Assembly (NCBI GenBank): GCA_021325135.1
Contig: JAJPHT010000050.1
Location: 1-40,410, forward strand
Direction of reading: 5' to 3'
Origin: Pseudomonadota bacterium
GTDB lineage: Archaea > Thermoplasmatota > SW-10-69-26 > JACQPN01 > JAJPHT01
DNA length: 40,410 nt
This document shows, one piece after another, positions 7,096 to 15,635 of the stretch. Both the position numbers and the translations under genes were made by a program. The notes below the pieces were generated by a model. The model did no database searches. It worked only from the letters and a program-made list of their open reading frames with translations, and had not been told where the DNA came from. Every line of letters begins with the position of its first letter. Within the stretch, counting starts at the first letter, position 1.

Positions 7096-7368
7096 ATGAA
7101 GGCCGTTCTCGTCTCCCTGCTCCTCGTCGCGGTGCCCATGCTGGCCCTCGTCCAGCTCGCCAGCGCGTGCCCGGACCCGGACTTCGGCTGCGATCCCGTC
7201 CCTGGCATCCACCCCGGCCCGCTCCCGGTGCCCCACGTCACCCAGTGCACCGAGGTCACGGCGCCCGCCCAGTGCGGCTACAACCTCGTCTGCGTCGGCG
7301 TGGACGCCTCGGAGAGGTGCGTCCGCGACCCCTGCGGGCCCCCCACCGTCTGCACCCTCGACCCGTAG
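7096..7368 (+). CDS. Small secreted cysteine-rich protein
   Basis: The 90-residue product has a clear signal peptide (MKAVLVSLLLVAVPMLALVQ, with ASA cleavage near residue 23) and a mature part with eight cysteines and many prolines, suggesting a disulfide-stabilised exported peptide. No catalytic motif is visible. Two other small exported cysteine-containing proteins occur at 13397-13633 and 20845-21090; they share size and layout but little sequence. The ATG at 7096 is chosen because it directly precedes the signal peptide. Function unknown. Confidence 0.7.
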   Translation: MKAVLVSLLLVAVPMLALVQLASACPDPDFGCDPVPGIHPGPLPVPHVTQCTEVTAPAQCGYNLVCVGVDASERCVRDPCGPPTVCTLDP

Positions 7369-7444
7369 GTGGCTTGAACCGGTGCCCAGGGGCGACGTCG
7401 CCCTGCCCAAAGGATGATGGCCCCTGCGCGCCGACACCTGGGGC

Positions 7445-7609
7445 ATGGGAACCGATACCCATCGCCCCGGATCCTGGAAGGCCCACGACCCGTTCTCCAC
7501 GGGCCACGCGCACGACGACATGGCGCACGCAGCGGGCCCCGGCGTCCGCCCGGGCACGAGAAGCCGCCTCATGGAGGCGAGAGAAAGGATGGCGCGGCGC
7601 GGCAAGTAG
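7445..7609 (+). CDS. Possible 54-residue hydrophilic protein
   Basis: An ATG at 7445 opens a 54-codon frame that fills much of the gap between the secreted protein and the lipoprotein. The product is hydrophilic, His-rich early (HAHDDMAHAA) and basic at the end (RARERMARRGK-like, ending RRGK). About 85% of third codon positions are G or C, slightly below neighbouring genes. No promoter box stands at the expected distance and no family is recognised. It could be a chance frame. Confidence 0.3.
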   Translation: MGTDTHRPGSWKAHDPFSTGHAHDDMAHAAGPGVRPGTRSRLMEARERMARRGK

Positions 7610-7631
7610 TCGCGCGCCGCAAGATGCGTCT

Positions 7632-7877
7632 TCAGCCGCCGTAGGTCGAGTTGCCCGGCATGGCGGTGCTGTTCCCCGAGACCGTGCTGTTGTCGCTCGG
7701 GGTCATGTTCGTCTCACCGGTGGTGTTCGTCTCGTTGGTGGTGGGGGTGACGGTCACGTTCCCCTCCAGCTGGTTCCCGGTGGAATTGGTCGACTGCTGC
7801 GTGTTGCTCGTGCAGCCCGCGGCCACCACGGCGGCCAGGAGGCTCACGATGCCGAAGACGAAGAGAGTCTTGCGCAT
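7632..7877 (-). CDS. Small lipoprotein dense in N-glycosylation sequons
   Basis: The 81-residue protein has a lipoprotein signal ending VVAAGC with Cys22 as the lipid-attachment residue. The mature part is almost entirely N, T, S, G, with eight N-X-S/T sequons in about 60 residues (for example NST, NVT, NET, NTT, NMT). This suggests a heavily N-glycosylated surface stalk, comparable in style to mucin-like coats. No catalytic or binding domain is present. Its ATG at 7877 lies 34 bases from a GGAACGCTC box, and it is divergent from argS. Confidence 0.72.
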   Translation of the reverse strand: MRKTLFVFGIVSLLAAVVAAGCTSNTQQSTNSTGNQLEGNVTVTPTTNETNTTGETNMTPSDNSTVSGNSTAMPGNSTYGG

Positions 7878-7906
7878 CGAGCCCCCTGGGGCGCGCAACC
7901 AAGCTT

Positions 7907-7915
7907 GAGCGTTCC
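7907..7915 (-). promoter_or_regulatory. GGAACGCTC promoter box of the lipoprotein gene
   Basis: Read on the minus strand, the central C at 7911 is 34 bases ahead of the ATG at 7877. It is the mirror partner of the argS box 42 bases away. Confidence 0.5.
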
Positions 7916-7948
7916 ATGTCAACCGGCGAAGCGTGCCGCGGGGGGCGC

Positions 7949-7957
7949 GAAACGTTC
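7949..7957 (+). promoter_or_regulatory. GAAACGTTC promoter box of argS
   Basis: The central C at 7953 is 32 bases ahead of the argS ATG at 7985, matching the spacing at the peroxiredoxin, cyclophilin and azlC genes. Confidence 0.55.
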
Positions 7958-7984
7958 TTCAACGGGGGCCCCGCTCGCCGCCCG

Positions 7985-9736
7985 ATGGCCGCGCCCCACG
8001 ACCCGCTGGGCAGCTTCCGCGACGAGGCGATCTTCCTCCTGGAGGAGGCCCTTCACAGCCTCCGTCAGGAGGAGGCCCGCGCGCAGGTCCGCGCCCAGCT
8101 GGCCCCCGCGCCCCAGGGGAAGGGCGACTTCACCTACGCCACCTTCCCCCTGGCCAAGGCGCTGCGCCAGGCGCCGCCCGCCATCGCGCAGCAGATCGTG
8201 GCGGCGCTGCCCGCGAGCCCGCGCCTCGCGGCCAAGGCCGAGGGCCCCTACGTCAACTTCTCCGTGGAGCCGGAGGCGCTCGCCAAGGCCACGCTGGAGG
8301 CCGTCTCCTCGCTGGGGGTGCGCTACGGCACGCACCCCGCCACCGGGCAGACGATCATCGTCGAGCACACCAGCGCGAACCCCAACGGCCCCTTCCACGT
8401 CGGCCGCGCGCGCAACCCCATCGTGGGCGACACCACCGCGCGCGTGCTGCGCGCCGCCGGCCACGACGTGACGACGGAATATTACGTCAACGACATGGGC
8501 AAGCAGGTGGCGATCCTCAGCTGGGGCCTCAAGAACCTGAAGCCCTCCGACGTCGCGCCCACCGACCGCCAGAAGGTCGACCACCAGAACGTGGGCTACT
8601 ACCAGAAGGCCAACGAGCTGCAGGAGAAGGACGCCAAGATCGCGGCCGAGATCGGCGCCTCGCTCCACCGCTTCGAGGGCGGGGACCGCGCGACCGCGCA
8701 GTCGTTCCGCGAGGCCGTCACCCTCGTCCTCACCGGCATGCGCGAGTCGCTCGCGCGCCTCAACGTCCACATGGACCGCTACTCGTGGGAGAGCGAGTAC
8801 GTCTTCAACGGCGCGGTGCAGCAGGTCGTCGAGAAGCTCAAGAAGGTCCCCATCGCGCACCAGGACGAGACGGGCTCGTGGTACCTCGATCTCTCGGGGT
8901 ACGGCATCGCGGGCCGCAGCAGCCGCTGGACGTTCCTGCGCAAGGACGGCACCTCGCTCTACACCACGCGCGACCTCGCGTACCACCAGGACAAGTTCTC
9001 CCGCGCGGGCCGCGCGGTCAACGTGCTGGGCGAGGACCACAAGCTGACCGTGCAGCAGCTTGACATCGCGCTCGATCTTCTCGGGGTCAGCCGCCACCCC
9101 GACGTGCTCTGGATCAGCTTCGTCTCGCTCCCCGAGGGCAAGATGAGCACCCGGAGGAACCGCGTCGTCTTCATCGACGACCTCATGGACGAGGCCGTCG
9201 CGCGCGCGAAGGAGGAGGTGGCGAAGCGCCGCCCCGAGCTTCCCGAGGCCGAGCAGGACCTGATCGCGGAGACGGTGGGCATCGGCGCCCTGCGCTTCAA
9301 CATCGTGAGCGTCCAGTCGGAGAAGAGCATCACCTTCCGCTGGGAGGAGGCGTTGAGCTTCGAGGGCGACAGCGCGCCCTTCGTCATGTACGCGCACGCC
9401 CGCGCCGCCTCCATCCTCAAGAAGGCCGCCGAGGAGGGCGCTCAGCCCCACGCCAACGCGTCGCTCCTGCGCGAGCCCAGCGAGCGCGCGCTGGTCACGG
9501 CCATCGCGCGCTTCCCGGGCGCCATCCGCGTCGCGGCCGACGAGCTGAAGCCCCACGCCATGGCGGGCTACGCCGTGGACCTCGCCAACGCGTTCAACGC
9601 CTTCTACCGCGACTGCCCCGTGATGCTCGCCGACGCGCAGCTTCGCGGCGCGCGCCTCGCGCTGGTGGCGGCCGCCCGGCAGACGCTCGCGAACGCGCTG
9701 GGCATCCTGGGCGTCGTCGCGCCCGAGAGCATGTGA
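7985..9736 (+). CDS. argS: Arginyl-tRNA synthetase
   Basis: This class I synthetase charges tRNA-Arg. The 583-residue protein has the N-terminal ArgS additional domain (GDFTYATFPLAKALRQAPP), the HIGH-type motif NPNGPFHVGRARN, the KMSKS-type loop GKMSTRRNRVVF, and the anticodon-binding domain with an all-helical C-terminus ending LGILGVVAPESM. Length matches archaeal enzymes. The ATG at 7985 fits the promoter spacing, whereas the open frame further upstream overlaps the promoter. It is followed by the cyclophilin gene, which has its own box. Confidence 0.96.
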   Translation: MAAPHDPLGSFRDEAIFLLEEALHSLRQEEARAQVRAQLAPAPQGKGDFTYATFPLAKALRQAPPAIAQQIVAALPASPRLAAKAEGPYVNFSVEPEALAKATLEAVSSLGVRYGTHPATGQTIIVEHTSANPNGPFHVGRARNPIVGDTTARVLRAAGHDVTTEYYVNDMGKQVAILSWGLKNLKPSDVAPTDRQKVDHQNVGYYQKANELQEKDAKIAAEIGASLHRFEGGDRATAQSFREAVTLVLTGMRESLARLNVHMDRYSWESEYVFNGAVQQVVEKLKKVPIAHQDETGSWYLDLSGYGIAGRSSRWTFLRKDGTSLYTTRDLAYHQDKFSRAGRAVNVLGEDHKLTVQQLDIALDLLGVSRHPDVLWISFVSLPEGKMSTRRNRVVFIDDLMDEAVARAKEEVAKRRPELPEAEQDLIAETVGIGALRFNIVSVQSEKSITFRWEEALSFEGDSAPFVMYAHARAASILKKAAEEGAQPHANASLLREPSERALVTAIARFPGAIRVAADELKPHAMAGYAVDLANAFNAFYRDCPVMLADAQLRGARLALVAAARQTLANALGILGVVAPESM

Positions 9737-9737
9737 G

Positions 9738-9746
9738 GAAACGCTC
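9738..9746 (+). promoter_or_regulatory. GAAACGCTC promoter box of the cyclophilin gene
   Basis: It starts two bases after the argS stop codon; its central C at 9742 is 32 bases ahead of the ATG at 9774. Confidence 0.55.
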
Positions 9747-9773
9747 AAGCGTGGCATCCCCCGTGACGGCCCC

Positions 9774-10271
9774 ATGGCCGACCAGCCTCCCGCCACCGAC
9801 CCCTCGAACCCGCGCGTGAAGATCCAGACGACCGCCGGCGACATCGTGGTGGAGCTTTTCGCGAAGGAGGCGCCCGTCTCGACGCAGAACTTCCTCGCCT
9901 ACGTGCGCGAGGGGTTCTACGAGGGGCTCATCTTCCACCGCGTCATCAAGGGGTTCATGATCCAGGGCGGCGGCCTCGACGCGTCGGGCAAGCAGAAGAA
10001 GGGCAAGAGCCCCATCAAGCTGGAGATCAACTACCCCACGCTCCAGCACTGGAACGGCGCCCTCGCCATGGCGCGCACCAACGACCCCAACAGCGCGACC
10101 TCGCAGTTCTACATCTGCCACGGCCCGCAGCGCGGCCTCGACAAGAACTACGCCGTCTTCGGCGTGGTCCGCGAGGGCATCAAGGTCGTGGAGGCCATCG
10201 CGACGACGCCCACGGACCGCAGCGACCGGCCCAAGAGCGACGTCACCATCCAGAAGGCCACCGTCCTCTGA
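9774..10271 (+). CDS. Peptidyl-prolyl cis-trans isomerase, cyclophilin type
   Basis: The 165-residue single-domain cyclophilin speeds proline isomerisation during protein folding. Diagnostic segments are FHRVIKGFMIQGG with the catalytic arginine, then ALAMARTNDPNSATSQFYIC, and FGVVREGIKVVEAI near the C-terminus. There is no signal peptide, so the protein is cytoplasmic. The ATG at 9774 fits the promoter box 32 bases upstream. Confidence 0.94.
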   Translation: MADQPPATDPSNPRVKIQTTAGDIVVELFAKEAPVSTQNFLAYVREGFYEGLIFHRVIKGFMIQGGGLDASGKQKKGKSPIKLEINYPTLQHWNGALAMARTNDPNSATSQFYICHGPQRGLDKNYAVFGVVREGIKVVEAIATTPTDRSDRPKSDVTIQKATVL

Positions 10272-10308
10272 GGGAAAGAGGGAAGCCAGGGCGCGCGCCT
10301 GCCCGCGC

Positions 10309-11070
10309 GTGGCCGACTGGAACGCGCAGACCTACGACGAGCGGCACTCCTGGGTGTGGAAGCGCGGCGAGGGCGTCGTGGAGCTTCTCGCGCCCCGGAA
10401 GGGCGAGCGCATCCTGGACCTGGGCTGCGGCACCGCGCACCTCACGGCGAGGATCGCGGCCTCGGGCGCGGAGGTCCTCGGCCTCGACGCGTCCCCCGCC
10501 ATGATCGGGAAGGCCAAGGCCGAGCACCCGGGCCTCGACCTGCGCGTCGCCGACGGCCGCGACTTCCGCCTGGAGGCGCCCGTGGACGCGGTGTTCTCCA
10601 ACGCGGCGCTCCACTGGATGCAGCCGCCCGGCGCGGTGGCCGCGTGCGTCGCGCGGGCCCTCAAGCCCGGCGGCCGCTTCGTCGCCGAGATGGGCGGCAA
10701 GGGCAACCTCCGGACGCTCCTGGAGGGCGTGCGCGCGGCCATCCTCGCGGCGGGCGTCGAGGCGCCCCGCGTCGAGGACGACCTCTACTTCCCCAGCGCC
10801 GCGGAGTACGGCTCGCTCCTGGAGGCCCACGGCTTCGAGCTTCGCCAGGCGGTCCTCTTCGAGCGCCCGACTCCGCTGGAAGGGGGCGAGGCGGGCCTGC
10901 GCGCGTGGGTCCACCAGTTCGGCATGCACCTCTTCCGCGTCGTGCCCGAGGCGCAGCGCGACGCCGTGATGGATGATATCACGAAGCGGCTGCGGCCGAA
11001 GCTCTGGGACGGCGCGCAGTGGGTCGCGGACTACCGGCGGCTGCGCTTCGTCGCGGTCAGGACGCCGTGA
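10309..11070 (+). CDS. Class I SAM methyltransferase, trans-aconitate methyltransferase-like
   Basis: The 253-residue protein has motif I ILDLGCGTAHLTARI, motif II VLGLDASPAMI, VADGRDFRL, and FSNAALHWM, the pattern of Tam-like methyltransferases, with a helical C-terminal half. The FSNAALHWM segment is especially typical of that family. The actual acceptor molecule is unknown. Start is GTG at 10309, 37 bases after the cyclophilin stop. The 206 bases between its stop and rfcS hold no convincing gene. Confidence 0.85.
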   Translation: MADWNAQTYDERHSWVWKRGEGVVELLAPRKGERILDLGCGTAHLTARIAASGAEVLGLDASPAMIGKAKAEHPGLDLRVADGRDFRLEAPVDAVFSNAALHWMQPPGAVAACVARALKPGGRFVAEMGGKGNLRTLLEGVRAAILAAGVEAPRVEDDLYFPSAAEYGSLLEAHGFELRQAVLFERPTPLEGGEAGLRAWVHQFGMHLFRVVPEAQRDAVMDDITKRLRPKLWDGAQWVADYRRLRFVAVRTP

Positions 11071-11276
11071 GCCGCCACGGATGTCCGACGCCGCCCAGCG
11101 CGCACGCGCCTCCGGCGCTGAGAGCCCGGGGTTCGCGCAGGGCCACGCGGGCGCGGCCCCCGAGTCGGCCGCGAGGGCGGCAGGAGCAGAAGACACGGGA
11201 CGACGACGTTCCTCATGGGAAGCCCCTCTCCACCCGGCGCCGCGGCGCGTGATGGGCCTTCAACGAGGGCGTCGCT

Positions 11277-12242
11277 TCAGATCTTCAGCGAGCCGCCCGT
11301 CAGCGCGAAGCGCGCGAGGAGCGCCTCGATCTGGATGCGCTCGTTGGCCCCTTCCACGAGGCGGAAGTCGGCCTCGCCCACGCGCTCCACGAGGTCGACC
11401 TTCACCTTGTCGGGCACGGTGAGGTCGAAGACGGTGCGGTGGATCTGGCGGATGATGTCCTCGCCCGAGAGGCCGTAGCTGATGAGCAGCTCGTCGAGCT
11501 TGTCGCGCGCGCCCGCGAAGTTGCCGGAGAGGGCCAGCTCCAGCATGGCCTTCACGTCCTCGGGCCGCGCGGTCGCGGTCGTGGTGAACACGCTCTCGGC
11601 GGTCACGGCCCTGCCGCCCGCGCTGGCGACCTGCATGGTGTTGACGACGCGGCGCATGTCGCCCGCGGCGACGTAGAGCAGCGCCTCCAGGCCGTCGGGC
11701 TTGACCTCCAGCTTCTCGGCGTTGGCGACCTTGCGCACGAGCTTCGTCATGTCCTGCTTGCTGTAGGGGCGGAAGCGGAAGAGCGCGCACCGGCTCTGGA
11801 TGGGGTCCATGATCTTGCTGCTGTAGTTGCACGAGAGCACGAAGCGGCAGTTGCCCGCGTACTTCTCCATCGTCCTGCGCAGGGCGGCCTGCGCGTCGTT
11901 GGTGAGGCTGTCCGCCTCGTCGAGGAAGATGATCTTGAAGGGCACGTCCGCCGAGTGGCTGGCGGTGCGCGCGAAGTCCTTGATGCGCCCGCGCACGACG
12001 TTGATGCCGCGCTCGTCGGAGGCGTTGAGCTCCGCGAAGTTGTCGCGCCACGACTCGCCGTAGAGCTCCTTGGCCAGCGCCACGGCGGAGGTGGTCTTCC
12101 CCGTGCCGGGGGGCCCCGCGAAGAGGAGGTGGGGCAGGTTCCGCGTCGCGACGTAGGCCTGGAGCCGCTTCGTGATCTCCTCCTGGCCGATGATGTCCGA
12201 CAGCTTCTGCGGCCGGTACTTCTCGACCCAGATCTCTTCCAT
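11277..12242 (-). CDS. rfcS: Replication factor C small subunit
   Basis: This AAA+ ATPase loads the PCNA clamp on DNA together with the large subunit. The 321-residue protein begins EEIWVEKYRPQKLSDIIGQ (RFC box), with Walker A GPPGTGKTT (Lys49), Walker B IIFLDEADSL, sensor 1 FVLSCNYSSKI, and the arginine-finger SRC motif in PIQSRCALFRF. The C-terminal collar domain is complete. The ATG at 12242 lies 31 bases after a canonical TATA-like box. The large subunit is not in this window. Confidence 0.96.
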   Translation of the reverse strand: MEEIWVEKYRPQKLSDIIGQEEITKRLQAYVATRNLPHLLFAGPPGTGKTTSAVALAKELYGESWRDNFAELNASDERGINVVRGRIKDFARTASHSADVPFKIIFLDEADSLTNDAQAALRRTMEKYAGNCRFVLSCNYSSKIMDPIQSRCALFRFRPYSKQDMTKLVRKVANAEKLEVKPDGLEALLYVAAGDMRRVVNTMQVASAGGRAVTAESVFTTTATARPEDVKAMLELALSGNFAGARDKLDELLISYGLSGEDIIRQIHRTVFDLTVPDKVKVDLVERVGEADFRLVEGANERIQIEALLARFALTGGSLKI

Positions 12243-12266
12243 GATGGCGCGGGCAGGGTCCGCCTG

Positions 12267-12278
12267 CGGTATAAGATT
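12267..12278 (-). promoter_or_regulatory. TATA-like box of rfcS
   Basis: On the minus strand the sequence reads AATCTTATACC. Its centre is about 31 bases ahead of the rfcS ATG, the same slot that the AACGTT-type box fills at other genes. Confidence 0.6.
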
Positions 12279-12315
12279 GACCGGGGGCGCTGTCTTTTCC
12301 TCTGCCTCTCGCGCT

Positions 12316-12434
12316 GGGGCTGCGCCCCTTTCCCCCGCCACAACCCGAACCCACGAACCACCGGACCAGAGTCTTCCTTTGGTTCGGTGGTTCGTGGGTT
12401 CGGGTTGTGAGGGGGTTTGGGGGACGCGTCCCCC
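12316..12434. repeat. Composite inverted-repeat element 1
   Basis: A small hairpin GGGGC-tgc-GCCCC (12316-12328) and TTTCCCCC lead into a perfect 24-base inverted repeat, 12340-12363 with 12385-12408, around a 21-base loop. A second GC hairpin GGGGGAC-gc-GTCCCCC follows (12419-12434). The arms are built from AACCCGAACCC-like repeats. The layout matches element 2 (16407-16517) read in the opposite direction, but the central stem sequence is unrelated. The element lies between divergent genes: rfcS and a secreted glycoprotein. Confidence 0.8.
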
Positions 12435-12517
12435 AACGAGAAGCGCTCTCCTTCCGCACACGGTTGCGGGTGAATCCTGAAGCGGGGGCAGCGCGTGCCG
12501 CAGCCCGAGGCTTCCCC

Positions 12518-13357
12518 ATGCTCCGTCCTGTCGCGATCGCGCTTGCCCTCCTCATGGCAGCGCCCCTTGCCGCCGCCGCGGCGCCGGGGGCCGCGGGGTG
12601 CCCCACCGATCCGCAGGCGCTCGCGCAGAAGGGGTGCGCGCTGGGCGTCCGCGACCCCACGGGCGCGTGCTCCGCGACGGCGCGCTACCGCAGCGGCGTG
12701 GGCTACTGGGGCGTCCGCTCGTCGTGCGAGAAGGGCGGGAAGTCCGTCTCGGAGGAGGGGTGGGGCAACGCCACGGACCTCGCGGTGAACCACACCCTGT
12801 GGATCCCCGCCAGCCAGGCGGGCATCCCGGACGCGCGCGCCAACGGGACGTTCCACTGCGCGCTGGACGGCGGCGGCTGCGCCCTCGTGGGCGGCGAGGG
12901 CCCGGGCCCCGCGGCCGTGGCGTACAACGCGACGCCCCACTGGACCGTGGACACCATGCCGCCCACGCTGGCGCTGGCGTGGAACGGCACCGTCGCCGCG
13001 GGCGACCTGGACGGCGACGGCGCGCCTGACCTCGTCGCGACCGGGGGCTGCTCCAGCGTGAACGCGACGGCGTCGCCCCCGTGCGGCCCCGACGGGCAGG
13101 CCCACCTCGCGGCGCGGCGCAACAGCACCGGCTTCTTCGACATCACGTACCGCGCGAAGGGCGGGGCCGCCGCGGGCTCGGGCGTCTCCGACGGCCGCGG
13201 CGAGGGCGCGCTCCTGGGGGCGTTCGCGACGAAGGACGGCGCCCTCGTGCTGGACGCGTTCGCCTTCGCGCAGGGGCAGGCCGCCGGCTGCGTCGTCGAG
13301 GCCAAGCCCGGCGCCGCCCCCGTCGTCTCGTGCTTCCCCTGGCCGCAAGGCCCTTGA
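12518..13357 (+). CDS. Secreted glycoprotein with one FG-GAP-like motif
   Basis: The 279-residue protein has a signal peptide with an alanine-rich core and cleavage near residue 24. It contains eight or more cysteines, several N-X-S/T sequons (NAT, NHT, NGT, NST), and the segment GDLDGDGAPDLVATGG, which matches the calcium-binding FG-GAP/VCBS repeat signature. A single copy cannot make a full propeller, so the overall fold is unclear. It starts the export island that runs to 18415. Function unknown beyond being extracellular. Confidence 0.65.
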   Translation: MLRPVAIALALLMAAPLAAAAAPGAAGCPTDPQALAQKGCALGVRDPTGACSATARYRSGVGYWGVRSSCEKGGKSVSEEGWGNATDLAVNHTLWIPASQAGIPDARANGTFHCALDGGGCALVGGEGPGPAAVAYNATPHWTVDTMPPTLALAWNGTVAAGDLDGDGAPDLVATGGCSSVNATASPPCGPDGQAHLAARRNSTGFFDITYRAKGGAAAGSGVSDGRGEGALLGAFATKDGALVLDAFAFAQGQAAGCVVEAKPGAAPVVSCFPWPQGP

Positions 13358-13396
13358 GCCGCGACCGGGTTGCCGTGGCCGGAGGCTGGAAGCATC

Positions 13397-13633
13397 GTGT
13401 CCAAGACCCTCGTCACGGCCGCCCTCGCGGCCTCGCTTGCGATCATCGCCTTCGCGCCCGCCGCCTCGGCGAACCCCCTCACCGACATGCAGTGCGGCTC
13501 CCTCGGCGGCTGCTGCCCCACCGCGATCTCGTGCCTCTGCGACGGCCCGAGCACCGTGCTGGGCTGCGTCGAGAAGGTCGTCGGCCCCACGCCCGACCCC
13601 TGCACGATCCTGGACTGCCTGATCTACCCGTAG
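13397..13633 (+). CDS. Small secreted cysteine-rich protein
   Basis: The 78-residue product begins with GTG at 13397 and has a signal peptide (KTLVTAALAASLAIIAF) ending in ASA near residue 25. The mature 53 residues contain nine cysteines, including an adjacent CC pair, so it is probably disulfide-knotted. It lies 39 bases after the glycoprotein gene and may share its transcript. It resembles the 7096-7368 protein in layout, including a late PDPC-type segment. Function unknown. Confidence 0.68.
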   Translation: MSKTLVTAALAASLAIIAFAPAASANPLTDMQCGSLGGCCPTAISCLCDGPSTVLGCVEKVVGPTPDPCTILDCLIYP

Positions 13634-13696
13634 GCCGGGCCGCCGCCAGCGCAGCGTTGATGGTCCGGGCGCGCGGTCGCCGCGGCGAGGCTGCCC

Positions 13697-15634
13697 ATGC
13701 GCGCCGCGCCCCTTCTCGTCCTCTGTCTTCTGGCCGCCGGCTGCGTGTCGCTCCCCGGCGCCACCACCGAGCCCCCCGCCAACCCGGCCCCCGCCCTCGT
13801 CGCGCAGGGGGCCGCGCTGCGGCAGGCGGGCGACGCCGTCTTCGCCACGTGGAGCGGCAACGTCACCGAGCCCATCCCGGGCCAGACGGACGCGCTCCCC
13901 GTGGGCGCGCCGGTGGCCGACCCCACCGCGACGGCGGGCAAGGGGGACTCCAAGGACTTCACGTTCCCCGCGGGCGCCACCATCCTGGAAGGCTGGCTCA
14001 ACTGGAGCGACTCCAAGGCGCTCCTGGGCTTCCGCATCGTGAACGACACGGGCCGGACGTGGTGCGGCGCGCCCTTCCCGGACAACAGCAGCGTCGCGCG
14101 ATGCTTCGCCACGTTCTACCGCCCGCCCCCCGGCGATGCGTCGAAGTGGAAGGCCACCGTCTCGCCCCTGGGCGGCTCGCCGGGCGCCGCGGTGCCCTAC
14201 ACGCTGACGATCTCGTTCCGCAACGCGACGCTGCCCCTCCTCGGGAGCCCCGCGCCCTACGGCGGCGACGCCCTGCTCCAGTTCGGCGAGCCCACGCTGG
14301 TCTCCAAAGACAAGCACACCGGCGAGCCCAGCATCGCGGTGACGCCCAAGGGGGCCATCTACGTCGCAGCGCCCACCGGCGCGCAGGAGTCGCTCTTCCG
14401 CAGCACCGACGGGGGCAAGACGTTCGCGTTCGTCCCCATCCACGCCAACCCCACCTCGGACCCGGGCAGCGAGTTCGCCACGGGCGGCGGCGACAGCGAC
14501 GTGGCCGTCTCCGGGGAGAACGATATCTATTTCGCGGACCAGCAGGGCGGCAGCGCGGAGACGGTGAGCGCCAGCCACGACGGCGGCGCGACGTGGTTCA
14601 CGCAGCCCGCCGCCGCGGGCCCGCCCTCCACCGCGGGCGTCCCCAACCCGGGCGCGCCCGTGGGGCTCCCCGGGACGCCGGTCTTCAGCGCGGACCGCCA
14701 GTGGATCGTGACCGACGGCAGCAACAACGTGTGGCTCGCGTTCAACAGCCAGCAGGGCGCCACCGTCGTCCACTCGGCGGACGGCGGGCGCACGTGGCCC
14801 CAGCGCGGCACCATGGCCGAGGACAACTGCGCGCGGGGCAACCTGGTCCGCACGCCCGCGCAGCCCGGCCTTCTGCCCGACGTGGGCTCCGTGCCCTCGG
14901 GCGTCGGCGGCATCCTCTACTACGCGGGCTGCGACGACAAGGGCCCTGGCGTCGGCGTCTCCACCGACGGCGGCCTCTCGTGGACGTGGCACCCGGTCGC
15001 GCAGCGCGACGGCAAGACCGAGACGGGCTTCGGCTTCGTCATGCACATCTTCGTCATCGCCACCGCGGACGCCGCGGGCAACGTGTACGTCGTGTGGACC
15101 GACGAGGCCGAGACGCCCGACGCCCACGAGGCGCCCCCAGGCGGCCCTCTCGGAGTGAACGTCTGGCTCGCCAGCAGCACGGACCACGGCAACACGTGGA
15201 GCAAGCCCAAGAAGGTGAACCAGCACCCCGGCACCTACGTCGAGGCGTGGGTCACCGCGGGCGCCAAGGGCCACGTCGCGGTGGCCTACTACGGCACCAG
15301 GGCCGCGCCCAACCCCGAGCGCGCGCTGGGCGAGTGGTACCCCATCGTGGCCGAGACGGAGGACGCCACCGCTGCGGAGCCCGTGTGGCACGAAGCATCG
15401 ATGACCAAGGACTTCGTCCAGTACGGGCCCGTGTGCATGAGGGGGAGCGCGTGCGGCAACGCGAGGAATCTGCTGGACTTCTTCCAGATCCAGTCCGACA
15501 AGGCGGGCATGCTCCACGTCGCCTACGTGGACGGCCGCGACGGCGGCAGCGCGCGCCTCTCCAACGTCATGTACGTCGGCCAGACCGGCGGCCTCTCCCT
15601 GGGCGGCCCCAGCGTGGACAAGAACGGTGGCTGA
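13697..15634 (+). CDS. Lipoprotein with sialidase-type (BNR/Asp-box) beta-propeller
   Basis: The 645-residue protein has a lipoprotein signal ending LLAAGC (Cys16). After a roughly 180-residue N-terminal beta-rich part come Asp-box repeats: STDGGKTF, SHDGGATW, SADGGRTW, STDGGLSW and STDHGNTW, the signature of sialidase/exo-alpha propellers. A GEPS motif opens the propeller and a C-x(6)-C-x3-RNLLDF motif stands near its end; both recur in the proteins at 29208 and 31739. I do not see the sialidase Arg triad clearly, so enzymatic activity is uncertain. It is surface-anchored. Its stop is one base from the stop of the convergent protease. Confidence 0.82.
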   Translation: MRAAPLLVLCLLAAGCVSLPGATTEPPANPAPALVAQGAALRQAGDAVFATWSGNVTEPIPGQTDALPVGAPVADPTATAGKGDSKDFTFPAGATILEGWLNWSDSKALLGFRIVNDTGRTWCGAPFPDNSSVARCFATFYRPPPGDASKWKATVSPLGGSPGAAVPYTLTISFRNATLPLLGSPAPYGGDALLQFGEPTLVSKDKHTGEPSIAVTPKGAIYVAAPTGAQESLFRSTDGGKTFAFVPIHANPTSDPGSEFATGGGDSDVAVSGENDIYFADQQGGSAETVSASHDGGATWFTQPAAAGPPSTAGVPNPGAPVGLPGTPVFSADRQWIVTDGSNNVWLAFNSQQGATVVHSADGGRTWPQRGTMAEDNCARGNLVRTPAQPGLLPDVGSVPSGVGGILYYAGCDDKGPGVGVSTDGGLSWTWHPVAQRDGKTETGFGFVMHIFVIATADAAGNVYVVWTDEAETPDAHEAPPGGPLGVNVWLASSTDHGNTWSKPKKVNQHPGTYVEAWVTAGAKGHVAVAYYGTRAAPNPERALGEWYPIVAETEDATAAEPVWHEASMTKDFVQYGPVCMRGSACGNARNLLDFFQIQSDKAGMLHVAYVDGRDGGSARLSNVMYVGQTGGLSLGGPSVDKNGG

Positions 15635-15635
15635 T

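Noticed and set aside
11071..11276. Small gene between the methyltransferase and rfcS
   Set aside because: The available frames are Arg/Ala-rich, run into rfcS antisense, and have no promoter box at the usual distance.
12243..12461. N-terminal extension of rfcS upstream of 12242
   Set aside because: It would be encoded by the TATA box and the inverted-repeat element, and the RFC box already begins at residue 2 of the chosen start.
11747..15517. A very long open frame on the minus strand across rfcS and the export island, and similar long antisense frames elsewhere
   Set aside because: They lie opposite well-supported genes and have low-complexity R/A/G-rich translations, the expected result of few stop codons at this G+C.
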